This document shows, piece by piece, positions 46,466-55,272 of a stretch of 64,000 bases of DNA. The stretch is from GCA-2687025 sp964473525 (GTDB taxonomy: Bacteria > Poribacteria > WGA-4E > GCA-2687025). The position numbers were made by a program, and so were the translations under genes. The stretch covers positions 1 to 64,000 of the forward strand of contig CAYYPK010000006.1 of NCBI GenBank assembly GCA_964473525.1, read 5' to 3'. The stretch's first letter is position 1; every line of letters starts with the position of its first letter. The notes beneath the pieces were generated by a model. The model worked only from the letters and a program-made list of their open reading frames with translations. It ran no database searches and was not told the origin of the DNA.

Positions 46466-48385
46466 CTACTTGAAGGCGACGATGATGCCCCAATCGCCGA
46501 CGGCGTGTGGAACTCCAGCGCTGTTCACCGTGATGCCGCGGTAGCCGAGACCCGTGGGGGACTTCTCCTTGAGCCACGTGACTCCGCCGTCCGTCGTGTG
46601 GAGGAGCGTTCCCCCTGCGCCGGCGGCGTACGCCTCGGTCTGACTCACGGCGTACACGGAGTTCAGATCGGCTGTGTAGGCGTTCGTCTGGGGCTGCCAC
46701 TTGCGCTTCTCATCGCCTGCCGCGGCCGCGTCCTCGAACGGCCACTTCAGGATCGTCCCGCCCGTGCCGACCGCCCAGCCATCCACGCCGTTCGGTGCGA
46801 AAGACACGGCGCGCAGTTCGTCGTAGATGTCCTCGGTTGCCTCCGCGACGGCCCACGTCTCGCCCGCGTCCTCGCTGAACGCTATCGTGCCCGCCGCGCC
46901 AACGGCGAACACCGTGTTGTCGTCGACCGCGGCGACGGCATAGAACGTGTTCAGGATGCCCGCCGCTTGCACGGAACCCGTCATGGATACCCAGTGATGG
47001 CCACCGTCCTGCGTGCGCAGGGCTTTGGCGAGGTCACCAACGGTCCACCCGACCTGCCCGCTCGGGGCGTAGTCGATGCCGTACGTCGCCAACGCCGCCT
47101 CGGCGCCAGGCCCGTCGATGCGTTCCTCTTCCTCAGTCTCGCTTTGCGGATTCTGGATGGGCCCCCAGCCGTCGCCGACGCGCTCGAAGAACGTGCGGTT
47201 GTCGCCGATGATGAACGCCGTGCGAGACGCGACCGCGTCCACGCCGAAGAGCTGGAACGGCACGGCGATTGTCTCGGGCTCCCACGTCACGCCATCGTCC
47301 GTCGTGTGGAGCACCGTGCCGCCCGTGCCGACGGCCCATCCAGCGCCGCCCTTGGCGAACTCGATGGCGAACAGGTCGGGGTTGCTCCAGATCTTCGTCC
47401 AGGACTTGCCTGCGTCGGTGGAGCGAACGATGGTGCCGAACTCGCCCACCGCGATGATGGTGGAGCTGTCGAGCCATTCGATGTCGTTCAGGCGACTCAG
47501 CGTTGGCCGTGGGTCGACCGGCTGCCACTCGCGGCCGCCGTCGCTCGTCAGCAGGACCACGCCGAATTCCGCAGCGGCCGCGCCGGTCATGCCGTCCACG
47601 AAGTGCGCGCTCCAGATGGGCTCTGGCATGCCGTTGGAGTTCGGGACGTTCGAGGCGCCCTCTTCCCACGTCTTGCCACCGTCGTCAGACACCACCGCGG
47701 CGCCGTTGCCTCCGACGACATAGCCCTGCTCGCCGATGTACTGGACCGTCTTGAGGGACATCGGCGTTGGGCTCTTCATGTCCCGCCAGCGCCCGCCGCC
47801 GTCCTCGGTGGAGATGATCGTGCCGCCGTCTCCCACGGCGGTGCCGTTGAGCGCGTCCTTGAAGAACAGCCCGCGGATGGAGTTGTTCGTGCGCGTGTTG
47901 AGCGCTTTCCAGGTTGCGCCTGCATCCGTGGTGCTGAAGATGCGCCCGCCGTCTCCGGCGATCCACCCGGTGTTCACGTCGACGAACCACACGGAATTCA
48001 GCACGTCGGCGACGGGGGTGTTGATGGACGTCCATATCTGGCCGCCGTCCGCCGTGCCGAACATGATGCCGTTTTCGCCCACGATCCAGGCGTTCTGGCT
48101 GTCCAGGAAGTAGATGTCCAGGAACGCCGAGTTCTTCTTGGTCGGATCAGAGATCGCTGCGTTCAGACTACCAGCGGTCCACGTGAGACCGCCGTCGGTT
48201 GTCGTTGCCACGGTGGCTCGATTGGAGACAAAGGCCCCGTTCTGGCTGTCGTAGAAGTCGATCGCCTTGATGTGGCGCGTCATCGTGTACTTCTTCGCGA
48301 ACCGCCACTCGGCGGCTTGCGCGACGCACGCGCCTAGCGCCATCGCCAATACAGCGCATCCCACTAACGTGAACCTGCGGCCCAT
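46466..48385 (-). CDS. Secreted Ycf48-like/BNR-repeat beta-propeller protein
   Basis: 639 residues from ATG 48385 (GGAGG 6 nt upstream), with a signal peptide (TLVGCAVLAMALGACVAQA). About eleven BNR/Asp-box repeats of the type TTDGGLTW, SDDGGKTW, STDAGKSW, SEDAGETW are spread through the protein, enough for one or two propellers. WYIG/GWAVGTGGT turns recall Ycf48, a photosystem II assembly factor; no photosynthesis role is implied here. Likely a periplasmic or secreted binding scaffold or glycosidase-like propeller. Sialidase catalytic residues are not evident. Confidence 0.87.
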   Translation of the reverse strand: MGRRFTLVGCAVLAMALGACVAQAAEWRFAKKYTMTRHIKAIDFYDSQNGAFVSNRATVATTTDGGLTWTAGSLNAAISDPTKKNSAFLDIYFLDSQNAWIVGENGIMFGTADGGQIWTSINTPVADVLNSVWFVDVNTGWIAGDGGRIFSTTDAGATWKALNTRTNNSIRGLFFKDALNGTAVGDGGTIISTEDGGGRWRDMKSPTPMSLKTVQYIGEQGYVVGGNGAAVVSDDGGKTWEEGASNVPNSNGMPEPIWSAHFVDGMTGAAAAEFGVVLLTSDGGREWQPVDPRPTLSRLNDIEWLDSSTIIAVGEFGTIVRSTDAGKSWTKIWSNPDLFAIEFAKGGAGWAVGTGGTVLHTTDDGVTWEPETIAVPFQLFGVDAVASRTAFIIGDNRTFFERVGDGWGPIQNPQSETEEEERIDGPGAEAALATYGIDYAPSGQVGWTVGDLAKALRTQDGGHHWVSMTGSVQAAGILNTFYAVAAVDDNTVFAVGAAGTIAFSEDAGETWAVAEATEDIYDELRAVSFAPNGVDGWAVGTGGTILKWPFEDAAAAGDEKRKWQPQTNAYTADLNSVYAVSQTEAYAAGAGGTLLHTTDGGVTWLKEKSPTGLGYRGITVNSAGVPHAVGDWGIIVAFK

Positions 48386-48525
48386 CTCAATCCTCCGTCT
48401 AGTTCGATTCCACCCGCACAGGATGTCGCCGTACATGAACGCTCCACGAGCGAGGTCATTATAGGGTTCGCCCTAGAGGTGGTCAAACAGCGGGCGTGTT
48501 CTTGGTGGCGTGCGGTTCCTTGCCC

Positions 48526-49362
48526 TCAGCCCCCGTACGTCTCTCGCAGGTAGCGCGATGGCGAGTCAACGCCAGTTCCCGCGTCTGCCTCGGGGTCGAA
48601 CCCTCGCAGCATCATGCCTTGACCGCGCGACACGTGCCCGTTGGTCATGGGCCTGTCTGACGGGTTGCGCATCTGCACCAGCACGGTCGTCCGGCTCTCG
48701 CTGCTCACGTTCACTCCCGAGCCGTGCACTGTCAGGTACGAGAACACGACTACATCGCCTGCCTTCGCCGGCGCGGTGGTCGCTTCGGCCACTGGGTATT
48801 CGTCCGTCGAGAGGTGATGACCGCCTTCGTTCAGGTGGTCCATGGGGCCGAGCTTGTGGCTACCGGGGGCGACGCGGACACAGCCTCTTTCGACCGGCGC
48901 GTCGTCAAGATGGACGATTGCGGCGATCATCGTGTCGTCGTGGTGCGGGAAATACGGATAGTCCTGGTGCATCGGGAACGGCGCTCCCTGCTCCGGCGGC
49001 TTGATGAACATCTTCGTGTGATGCAGTTGGATGTTCGGCCCGATCAGGTCGGCCATGCGGTCGGTCAGGCGGGGATCGACCATCATCCGCGCGAACGCCG
49101 AGCTCTGGAACTGGACGTTGTGGCAGTGGAACAGCTTCAGCGGCCCTTCGGCGACCTTCTTCGCGCTGTCCCAGCCCTCGAAGCTCGTTCCCGCAGAATC
49201 GGCATCAAGGTGGCGCTGCAGCAGGCCGTGCGCCTCGTCGCGCAGAAACGTGGCTTCTTCAGGCGTGAACACCCCTTCAAGATGCAGATAGCCGTTCTCT
49301 TCGAAGAACTCGACCTGCTCGGGCGTCAGGGCGTGTTCCTTTGCTGGCGAAATCACCGACAT
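48526..49362 (-). CDS. Phytanoyl-CoA dioxygenase (PhyH) family protein
   Basis: 278 residues of the Fe(II)/2-oxoglutarate-dependent PhyH family. The iron-binding HxD is in PMHQDYPYFPHHD near residue 130, the distal His in SYLTVHGSGVNVS and the 2-OG Arg just after (SESRTTVLVQM). Such enzymes hydroxylate small molecules, lipids or ectoine-like compounds. They are expanded in some sponge-associated lineages (recalled, not tested). Substrate unknown. Divergent from the AAA-WD40 gene. Confidence 0.92.
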   Translation of the reverse strand: MSVISPAKEHALTPEQVEFFEENGYLHLEGVFTPEEATFLRDEAHGLLQRHLDADSAGTSFEGWDSAKKVAEGPLKLFHCHNVQFQSSAFARMMVDPRLTDRMADLIGPNIQLHHTKMFIKPPEQGAPFPMHQDYPYFPHHDDTMIAAIVHLDDAPVERGCVRVAPGSHKLGPMDHLNEGGHHLSTDEYPVAEATTAPAKAGDVVVFSYLTVHGSGVNVSSESRTTVLVQMRNPSDRPMTNGHVSRGQGMMLRGFDPEADAGTGVDSPSRYLRETYGG

Positions 49363-49550
49363 CGCTGATCCCTTCTCGGGCGCCGATCATCACTACATCC
49401 GCTACGATCGTGCAGGATGGTAGTCGGCGGGAGAGTGCATGTCACGGCGGAATACGCTGAATCTGGCGCATCGCGCGATGTTGTGGCAGGCGAGGGAAGT
49501 TGCCAGAATTGCCGCCGTCCAGGCGATCCACGGATAGGGAGACGCCGAAC

Positions 49551-52500
49551 GTGGCCTCCATTGCTCCCGAGCAACACGAGCAGTTCTACGTCGTCGGGGG
49601 CAACCTGCGGCCTGACGCGCCTTCCTACGTCCCTCGGCAGGCGGACGACGACCTGTATGACGCCCTCAGTCGTGGCGAGTTCTGCTACATCCTGACGTCG
49701 CGGCAGATGGGTAAGTCGTCGCTCATCGTGCGCACGGGAATGCGTCTTGCGCAGGACGGCGTCCACGTTGTGACGCTGGACCTCACGGGCATCGGACAGA
49801 ACCTGACGCCCGAGCAGTGGTACAGCGGGCTGCTCCTCAACATCGGCGACCGGCTGGACCTCGAAGACGAGCTCGACGACTTCTGGGAAGACCACGAGCA
49901 GCTCTCGCCTGTGCAGCGGCTTGTCGAAGCGCTCCGACGGGTCGTGCTGCGGCAGGTCGATGGGCGCGTCGTCCTATTCCTTGATGAGATCGACGTCGCC
50001 CAAAGTCTCCCGTTCTCGGCGAACGAGTTCTTCGCGGCGATCCGGCATTGCTATACGCGCCGGTCGGAAGACGCGGAGTTCGAGCGGCTGTCGTTCTGCC
50101 TGGCGGGGGTGGCGACGCCTTCCGACCTTATTGACGACCCCTTGACGACGCCCTTTAACATCGGCACGCGCATCGACCTCTCCGACTTCAGAGAGGACGA
50201 GGCGGCCCGCCTCGCAGAGGGGTTGGGGCGTGAGGATGTTGTCGCAGCTATGCTGGTTAGACGGGTGCTTCACTGGACAAACGGGCATCCCTACTTGACA
50301 CAGCGGATGTGCCAAGCCGTGCAGGCGGACGCGAGCGTCCGATCCTCCCGTGACGTCGATCTTCTCTGCGAGGAGCTGCTCCACTCCGAACGGGCGCGGG
50401 ACCAGGATCCCAATCTACAGTTCGTGCGAAATCAGATGCTCTGGCGCGATCTTGACCACGCAGCGTTACTCGGCATCTATCGCGATGTCGTGCGGGGAAG
50501 GCGCGTCGCGAACGACGAGACGAGCCCCCTAATCGGGGTCCTGCGACTCGCGGGCATCGTCATCGTCGACGCTGGGGTACTCGGTACTAGAAATGCCGTC
50601 TACGACCGGGCCTTCGACAAGCAGTGGATCCGGGAGAACATGCCCGATGCGGAACTCCGCCGGCAGCGCACGGCAGCCCTGAAGGCGACATTTCGCACAG
50701 CCGCCGTTGCAGCGACAGTGCTGGCTGTTGTCGGGCTGTTAGCAGTCGTCGCCGTGCGACAGTCCAAGGCCGCCCGGGAGACATCGGCACGCGCGCAGGT
50801 CGAGCGTGGCGTGCAACTCCTTGAGGCTGATGACGCGATGGGCCTGCTCTACCTCGTCGAGGCCGCGAAGGTGGCCCCGGCGGATTCCGCGATAGGGGTG
50901 TCGGCCTCGCGCCTGTGGGCGGGGTGGCACGAGACATATGCCGGGCGCCTCATCGGTATGACAGAGAGTGTGGGATCGTGGTCACTCGCATTTACCTCGG
51001 ACAGTTCACAGATAGTCGCCGGGTCTGTCACAGGTGATCCGGTTGGAATGTGGGACGTGGCGACCTTCACCAGGAGTGGCGTAGTCCTCGACCATGGGGC
51101 GGGCGTGTACGGGGTCGCGACTAGCCCTGACGGTGTACTGGCCGCCACGGCTGGAGCCGACCATGTTGCACGCCTGTGGGTGCTTGCGACAGGTGAGCCC
51201 GTCGGCCTCACGTACGCACATGACGCCGGGGTCAACGATGTCGCGTTTAGCCCTGACGGTCGCTACCTCGCCACGGCGTCCGACGACCACACTGCCCGCG
51301 TGTGGGATGTTGCGACCGGGGAGGCGGTAACGCCTCCGCTCCAGCACGCTTGGTTCATCTACGACATCGAGTTCAGCCCCCACGGCAGCCTCGTGGCAAC
51401 GGCTAGCGGCGACTCTACGGTAGGCGTGTGGAGCGTCGGCACCGGCCTGCGGCTGTACGAAGGGCTACAGCACGACGATCAGGCACAGGGGGTGGCTTTC
51501 AGCCCCGACGGAGCCAGCCTTGCCACGACCTCGGACGACACGACGCTGCGGGTATGGGACGTTGCTAGTGGAGTGTGCATCGCGGGCCCCGCTCCGTATG
51601 AGGCCGGGCTAGTTCGCGTCAGGTACAGTCCAGACGGTCTGCTACTGCTGACGGGGTCTTCCGCTAGTGCGGCGCAGCTGTGGGACGCAAAGACCCTAGA
51701 GCGAGTGGGCAGACCGTTGCGCCATCTGGACCCCGTTCAGGGCATCGCCTTCAGTGCGGACGGCAGCACAGCAGCGACAACGTCAGGTGACGGCGCCCTT
51801 CGCCTCTGGAACGTGCGATCAACCGGGTGGCCGAGTCGACATGTGGCACACCCCGGTCGTGTGGGCGTGGCCGCATATAGCCCCGGTGGCGAAATCATCG
51901 TGACCGGCGGATCCGACAAAGCCGTCCGCCTGTGGGATTCGATGTCCGCGTCGGCGATAGGCGACCCGCTGCATCTCGACGACTTCCCGGTCTACCTCGT
52001 GTTCAGTGCTGACGGCGACCTGCTTGTCACCGGCACGGGCTCGACCCTCCGGTTCTGGCGGGGCGCGCGGACTGAGGACTCCGAGCTGGCGAAGCGGTTC
52101 GACGAGGCCATCTGGGACGTGGCGTACAGTCCGACAGGCAAGTACGTAGCAGCCGCCACGCTGGGCGGCGTCTACTTGTGGCATCCGACCGACGAGGACG
52201 TCGGCGTACCTATCGCCGACGCCACCTACACACCAAGTGTCGCGTTCAGTCCAGATGGGGGAACACTAGCCCTTAGTACGACGCACTCAATCGAATTCTG
52301 GGACGTGGAGACGCGAACCCGACTGGAGCCCAGTATCCCCTACGGGTCCGCTACATTCGATCTGGCGTTCCATCCGGCGGGTACGTATCTGGCTGCGGCC
52401 GCCCACCGCACGGACGTGCGGATTTGGGATCCCACCACGCGAGAACAGGTCGGGGCGCCTCTTCCTCATCGGAACCGGGTCGAGAATGTGGCGTTCAGCC

Positions 52501-52853
52501 CGGACGGCGCGACGGTGCTGACCAGCTCCACTGACCAGCACGTCCGCCTATGGGACCTCCAGACCCGTATGGCGTTGACGAGGGCGTTCCATCTGCCGGG
52601 TGACTACGCGGTTGGCATGGCGTTTAGCGCGGACGGCAGATCCTTCGTCACCGGCTCGCGGATCGGCGGCGAGGAGGACGGCGCGCGGGTCTGGGCAATC
52701 CCAGACGCGCGGCATGATATCGCTGACATGGAGAGACGCACCTGGGTCACGCTGGGCACTCGGCTGAGCGCACGAGGGGCTCCCGAGCCGATCCCGCCGG
52801 CGGCGTGGAACGCGATGAAGGCGGACTTGGCACCCATGGCGTCACACCCGTAG
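49551..52853 (+). CDS. AAA-like ATPase with transmembrane segment and 14 WD40 repeats
   Basis: About 1100 residues from GTG 49551 (GGGAG upstream). Residues 10-360 form an AAA_35-type ATPase domain: FYVVGGNLRPDAPSYVPRQADDDLY, P-loop-like TSRQMGKSSL (49-58), Walker B VVLFLDEID (140-148), and YLTQRMCQAV. One transmembrane helix follows (~383-403, TAAVAATVLAVVGLLAVVAV). From ~465 to the end there are fourteen SPDG..TAS..WD-type repeats, enough for two seven-bladed propellers. The ATPase is therefore cytoplasmic and the propellers are on the other side of the membrane, or the protein is inverted. The architecture resembles cyanobacterial WD40 signalling/STAND-like proteins. Role unknown. It has weaker codon bias than its neighbours (more rare triplets), a hint of transfer. 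Confidence 0.88.
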   Translation: MASIAPEQHEQFYVVGGNLRPDAPSYVPRQADDDLYDALSRGEFCYILTSRQMGKSSLIVRTGMRLAQDGVHVVTLDLTGIGQNLTPEQWYSGLLLNIGDRLDLEDELDDFWEDHEQLSPVQRLVEALRRVVLRQVDGRVVLFLDEIDVAQSLPFSANEFFAAIRHCYTRRSEDAEFERLSFCLAGVATPSDLIDDPLTTPFNIGTRIDLSDFREDEAARLAEGLGREDVVAAMLVRRVLHWTNGHPYLTQRMCQAVQADASVRSSRDVDLLCEELLHSERARDQDPNLQFVRNQMLWRDLDHAALLGIYRDVVRGRRVANDETSPLIGVLRLAGIVIVDAGVLGTRNAVYDRAFDKQWIRENMPDAELRRQRTAALKATFRTAAVAATVLAVVGLLAVVAVRQSKAARETSARAQVERGVQLLEADDAMGLLYLVEAAKVAPADSAIGVSASRLWAGWHETYAGRLIGMTESVGSWSLAFTSDSSQIVAGSVTGDPVGMWDVATFTRSGVVLDHGAGVYGVATSPDGVLAATAGADHVARLWVLATGEPVGLTYAHDAGVNDVAFSPDGRYLATASDDHTARVWDVATGEAVTPPLQHAWFIYDIEFSPHGSLVATASGDSTVGVWSVGTGLRLYEGLQHDDQAQGVAFSPDGASLATTSDDTTLRVWDVASGVCIAGPAPYEAGLVRVRYSPDGLLLLTGSSASAAQLWDAKTLERVGRPLRHLDPVQGIAFSADGSTAATTSGDGALRLWNVRSTGWPSRHVAHPGRVGVAAYSPGGEIIVTGGSDKAVRLWDSMSASAIGDPLHLDDFPVYLVFSADGDLLVTGTGSTLRFWRGARTEDSELAKRFDEAIWDVAYSPTGKYVAAATLGGVYLWHPTDEDVGVPIADATYTPSVAFSPDGGTLALSTTHSIEFWDVETRTRLEPSIPYGSATFDLAFHPAGTYLAAAAHRTDVRIWDPTTREQVGAPLPHRNRVENVAFSPDGATVLTSSTDQHVRLWDLQTRMALTRAFHLPGDYAVGMAFSADGRSFVTGSRIGGEEDGARVWAIPDARHDIADMERRTWVTLGTRLSARGAPEPIPPAAWNAMKADLAPMASHP

Positions 52854-52883
52854 GAGATCTCATCGGCAGACGCAGCAGCCGTG

Positions 52884-53121
52884 TCACTGCTGCGGCGCAA
52901 GCTCTAGCATCGCGCGATCCAGCTCATGCCCCTCGAACTCCTCGTATTCGACGTCCTCACGTCCGCTGTCGAGGATTCCGAACGAGCCGCGGAAGTTCCA
53001 CATGCTCCACGCCCAGTGCGCCTCTTCCCACAGCTCTAGGCAGTCCTTCATCCACGCCAGGGCGACATCGCGCGGCGTGTATTGGTAGGCGCCCACTTCC
53101 CGACGTGGACGCCAACGCCCT
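52884..53121 (-). pseudogene. Truncated GH5 cellulase remnant (3' end only)
   Basis: A partial second copy of the end of the GH5 gene at 54068-55156. GAYQYTPRDVALAWMKDCLELWEEAHWAWSMWNFRG and DRAMLELAPQQ match the intact gene's GAYQHTPHDVALAWMKDCLELWEEAGWGWSMWNFRG and DRAMLELIRQH. Similarity starts at the stop codon and ends abruptly at 53121 after CCAACGCCCT. A one-base deletion near 53095 breaks the frame. No start or catalytic acid remains. Confidence 0.85.
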
Positions 53122-53332
53122 AGGGTCATTTCATGAAGCCCGGTGAGACCGACCTGGCCGCGTCTCGTGAGCGCAACCAGCGCCAGCAGCTGTCATTCCG
53201 AGCCGAAGGCGAGGGATCCCGACCCGACCGCGCTGTTTGCGCGCTACGACCGAGGCGATACCCGCGTCTCCTGACAGGCGGCAAACGCGCGAACGTGCTC
53301 ATGAAATGGCCCTGGCCAACGCCCTTCGCGCC

Positions 53333-53361
53333 TTGACGCCTATGCGGGAGGCCCGTATAGT
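53333..53361 (+). promoter_or_regulatory. Promoter of the BrnT-like module
   Basis: TTGACG (53333-53338), exactly 17 nt, TATAGT (53356-53361). It is close to the sigma70 consensus and 38 nt before the toxin start. Inverted-repeat operator sites are not obvious. Confidence 0.65.
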
Positions 53362-53398
53362 CTAGACGCACACTCCAGACAGATCGCGAGATAGGTCG

Positions 53399-53701
53399 AT
53401 GCTCGAGCAGCGATTCTCATGGAGTTCGGAGAAGGCCGATGCGAACCGCCGCAAACACGGCATTCGATTCACCGACGCGGTGTACGTCCTTGGCGACGCC
53501 CATCGCACGGAACGGCTCGATAGCCGGTTCGACTACGACGATGAGCGGTGGGTAACTACAGGCCTCGGTCACGGACGTGTACTGGTCGTCGTCTATGCGG
53601 CGGACACGGCCGAAGAGGACACGACGCGCCTGATCTCGGCGAGGAAGGCGAAGAGAGATGAGCAGGAAAGATACTACCGTGCACGTAACGGTCGATCTTG
53701 A
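53399..53701 (+). CDS. brnT: BrnT family toxin (type II TA)
   Basis: 100 residues matching the BrnT/DUF497 pattern: FSWSSEKADANRRKHGIRFTDAVYVLGD, then DDERWVTTGLGHGRVLVVVYA and TRLISARKAKRDEQERYY. BrnT is a RelE-fold ribonuclease that blocks translation. The residues of the fold (K, H, R in RKHG, RLISARKA) are present. Its stop overlaps the antitoxin start by 44 nt, typical of a TA pair. A strong promoter lies just upstream. Confidence 0.9.
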   Translation: MLEQRFSWSSEKADANRRKHGIRFTDAVYVLGDAHRTERLDSRFDYDDERWVTTGLGHGRVLVVVYAADTAEEDTTRLISARKAKRDEQERYYRARNGRS

Positions 53702-54026
53702 CGCCCCCGTTGACGGTGGCACGGATTGGGAACGCGTTGACGCCATGACGGAGGCGGAGTTGCACGCCAACGCCCTCAATGACCCGGACAACCCGCCACT
53801 GTCGGAGGAGGATCTGGACGAGATGCGTCCGGCGCTGGACCCGCGGGCGATACGCGAGCAGCTGTCTCTGTCACAGTCGGAGTTTGCGGCGCGCTTCGGC
53901 ATCCCCTTGGGTACCGTCAAGGACTGGGACCAGGGACGAAGGCGATTGGACGCCAGTAGCCAGGCGCTGCTACGCGTCATCCAGTACGCGCCAGAGACGG
54001 TCGAGAACGCACTGAAGCAGCGGTGA
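53658..54026 (+). CDS. BrnA-like antitoxin with C-terminal Xre-type HTH
   Basis: 122 residues. The N-terminal half carries the BrnA-like segment MTEAELHANALNDPDNPPLSEEDLDEMRPA. Instead of BrnA's ribbon-helix-helix C-terminus, the protein has IREQLSLSQSEFAARFGIPLGTVKDWDQGRRRLDASSQALLRVI, a helix-turn-helix like that of HigA/MqsA-type antitoxins. It is expected to neutralise BrnT and repress the operon. The 44-nt overlap with brnT and convergent placement to GH5 (41 nt) make a compact module. Confidence 0.85.
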   Translation: MSRKDTTVHVTVDLDAPVDGGTDWERVDAMTEAELHANALNDPDNPPLSEEDLDEMRPALDPRAIREQLSLSQSEFAARFGIPLGTVKDWDQGRRRLDASSQALLRVIQYAPETVENALKQR

Positions 54027-54067
54027 ACGACGTAGCGTACAGCCCCGTCTGTCCGATTCGTCAGCCG

Positions 54068-54306
54068 TCAGTGCTGCCGGATAAGCTCCAGCATCGCGCG
54101 ATCCAGCTTGTGCCCCTCGAACTCTTCGTACTCGATGTCCTCCCGTCCGCTGTCGAGGACCCCGAACGCGCCGCGGAAGTTCCACATACTCCATCCCCAG
54201 CCGGCTTCCTCCCACAGTTCAAGGCAGTCTTTCATCCACGCCAGGGCGACGTCGTGCGGCGTGTGCTGGTAGGCGCCCCACTCTCCGACGTGGATGCCAA
54301 CGCCCT
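54068..54306. repeat. Direct repeat: GH5 3' end, matching 52884-53121
   Basis: About 240 bases, same orientation, offset 1184, estimated at well over 80% identical by eye, with one indel. The repeats flank the brnT/HTH antitoxin module. Confidence 0.85.
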
Positions 54307-55156
54307 CCGCTTCCAGCCGCTTCCACGGCTCGATGCGTTCGCGGTACAGACGCGGGCGGTTGTACGTCGAGCCGTCGACGACGAGCGGCCATGTCGGCTC
54401 ATCCCACGTGTCTGAGCCGCTGATCCAGTTCGCGCGGTAGTGGCTGATGTGCATGGGGTCGTAGCCGCGCGTGCTCTGTCCCAATCCAAGGTGGGCGAGA
54501 CCGTGGACCGGGTCGCGTCCCCGCGAAAGTCCGTCGGCGATGATGAGACGGTCGGGGTCTTCGTTGCGAATGGCGCCGACCAGTTCCTCGACGACGCGGA
54601 CATAGACTTCCTCGTCGATCCTGGCAGGCTCGTTCAGCAGGTCGAAGCTGACGAGCTCGTTGGGGATGCCCTTGTACCGCTTGGCGAACGTCGCCCAGTG
54701 CAGCTTGCACGCTTCCAACGCGACTGGATCCGTCCACAGGTCGAACGGCTCATCGGGCGGGTTCACGCAGTAGCCAGGGCCACGGTGGAAGTTGATATTG
54801 ACATGTATGCCGTGCTTCTCGCCGTGGCCCGCGACATCGTCGATGTGCTTGAGAGCGTCCTCGTCCATCGTCTTCCAGTCGTCCGGCGACGACCAGCACC
54901 AGTAGGACAGAGGGAGGCGGACGAAGTCGAACCCCCACTCCTTCATCCACGCCAAATCCGATTCGACGAACGGCTTGTTCTCCCAGTGCGTGAACTTCTC
55001 GAGCAGGTTGAAGCCCCGCCAACGGGGCAGCTTCGCGGCGTTCATGGCGTTGTCGTCTCCTGTGCTGACCGCGGAGAAGGCTGCGGGCGCGGCGAAGGCT
55101 GCCGCAGCTGTGCCGAGGAAGTTCCGTCGCGTGATTCGGCTGACCATCTGCCCCAT
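54068..55156 (-). CDS. GH5-type glycoside hydrolase with Tat signal
   Basis: 362 residues. Twin-arginine signal SRITRRNFLGTAAAAFAAPAAFS. GH5/cellulase-like TIM barrel: RWRGFNLLEKF, VRLPLSYW, HVNINFHRGPGY, acid/base Glu in FDLLNEP near residue 192 and nucleophile Glu in HVGEWGAYQHTP near residue 300. Family members cut beta-1,4 or beta-1,3 glucans or mannans; the substrate is open. Export folded through Tat to the periplasm or outside. Its last 79 codons are duplicated upstream as a remnant. Confidence 0.9.
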   Translation of the reverse strand: MGQMVSRITRRNFLGTAAAAFAAPAAFSAVSTGDDNAMNAAKLPRWRGFNLLEKFTHWENKPFVESDLAWMKEWGFDFVRLPLSYWCWSSPDDWKTMDEDALKHIDDVAGHGEKHGIHVNINFHRGPGYCVNPPDEPFDLWTDPVALEACKLHWATFAKRYKGIPNELVSFDLLNEPARIDEEVYVRVVEELVGAIRNEDPDRLIIADGLSRGRDPVHGLAHLGLGQSTRGYDPMHISHYRANWISGSDTWDEPTWPLVVDGSTYNRPRLYRERIEPWKRLEAEGVGIHVGEWGAYQHTPHDVALAWMKDCLELWEEAGWGWSMWNFRGAFGVLDSGREDIEYEEFEGHKLDRAMLELIRQH

Positions 55157-55191
55157 GCATCGGCATCCCGTCGATTCGGCCGGGAATCCAC

Positions 55192-55197
55192 TATAAT
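55192..55197 (+). promoter_or_regulatory. -10 element of the sucCD promoter
   Basis: A perfect TATAAT about 75 nt before the sucC start. No good -35 is seen at 17 nt spacing. Confidence 0.45.
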
Positions 55198-55272
55198 TCC
55201 GTCAGATCGGCCCTTCCGAGTTGTAGCGCCGCCGCGAAGGGGCCACCACCCTCACCGGGACTCCGAGACAAT

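Noticed and set aside
46466..48385. Photosystem II assembly factor Ycf48
   Set aside because: The repeats are similar, but there are more of them, and no other photosynthesis gene is present. BNR/Asp-box propellers are common in unrelated secreted proteins.
49551..54026. Anti-phage defence island
   Set aside because: Only one TA module and a WD40 ATPase without an effector domain are present. There is no nuclease, restriction-modification, CRISPR or Abi-type gene nearby to support the label.
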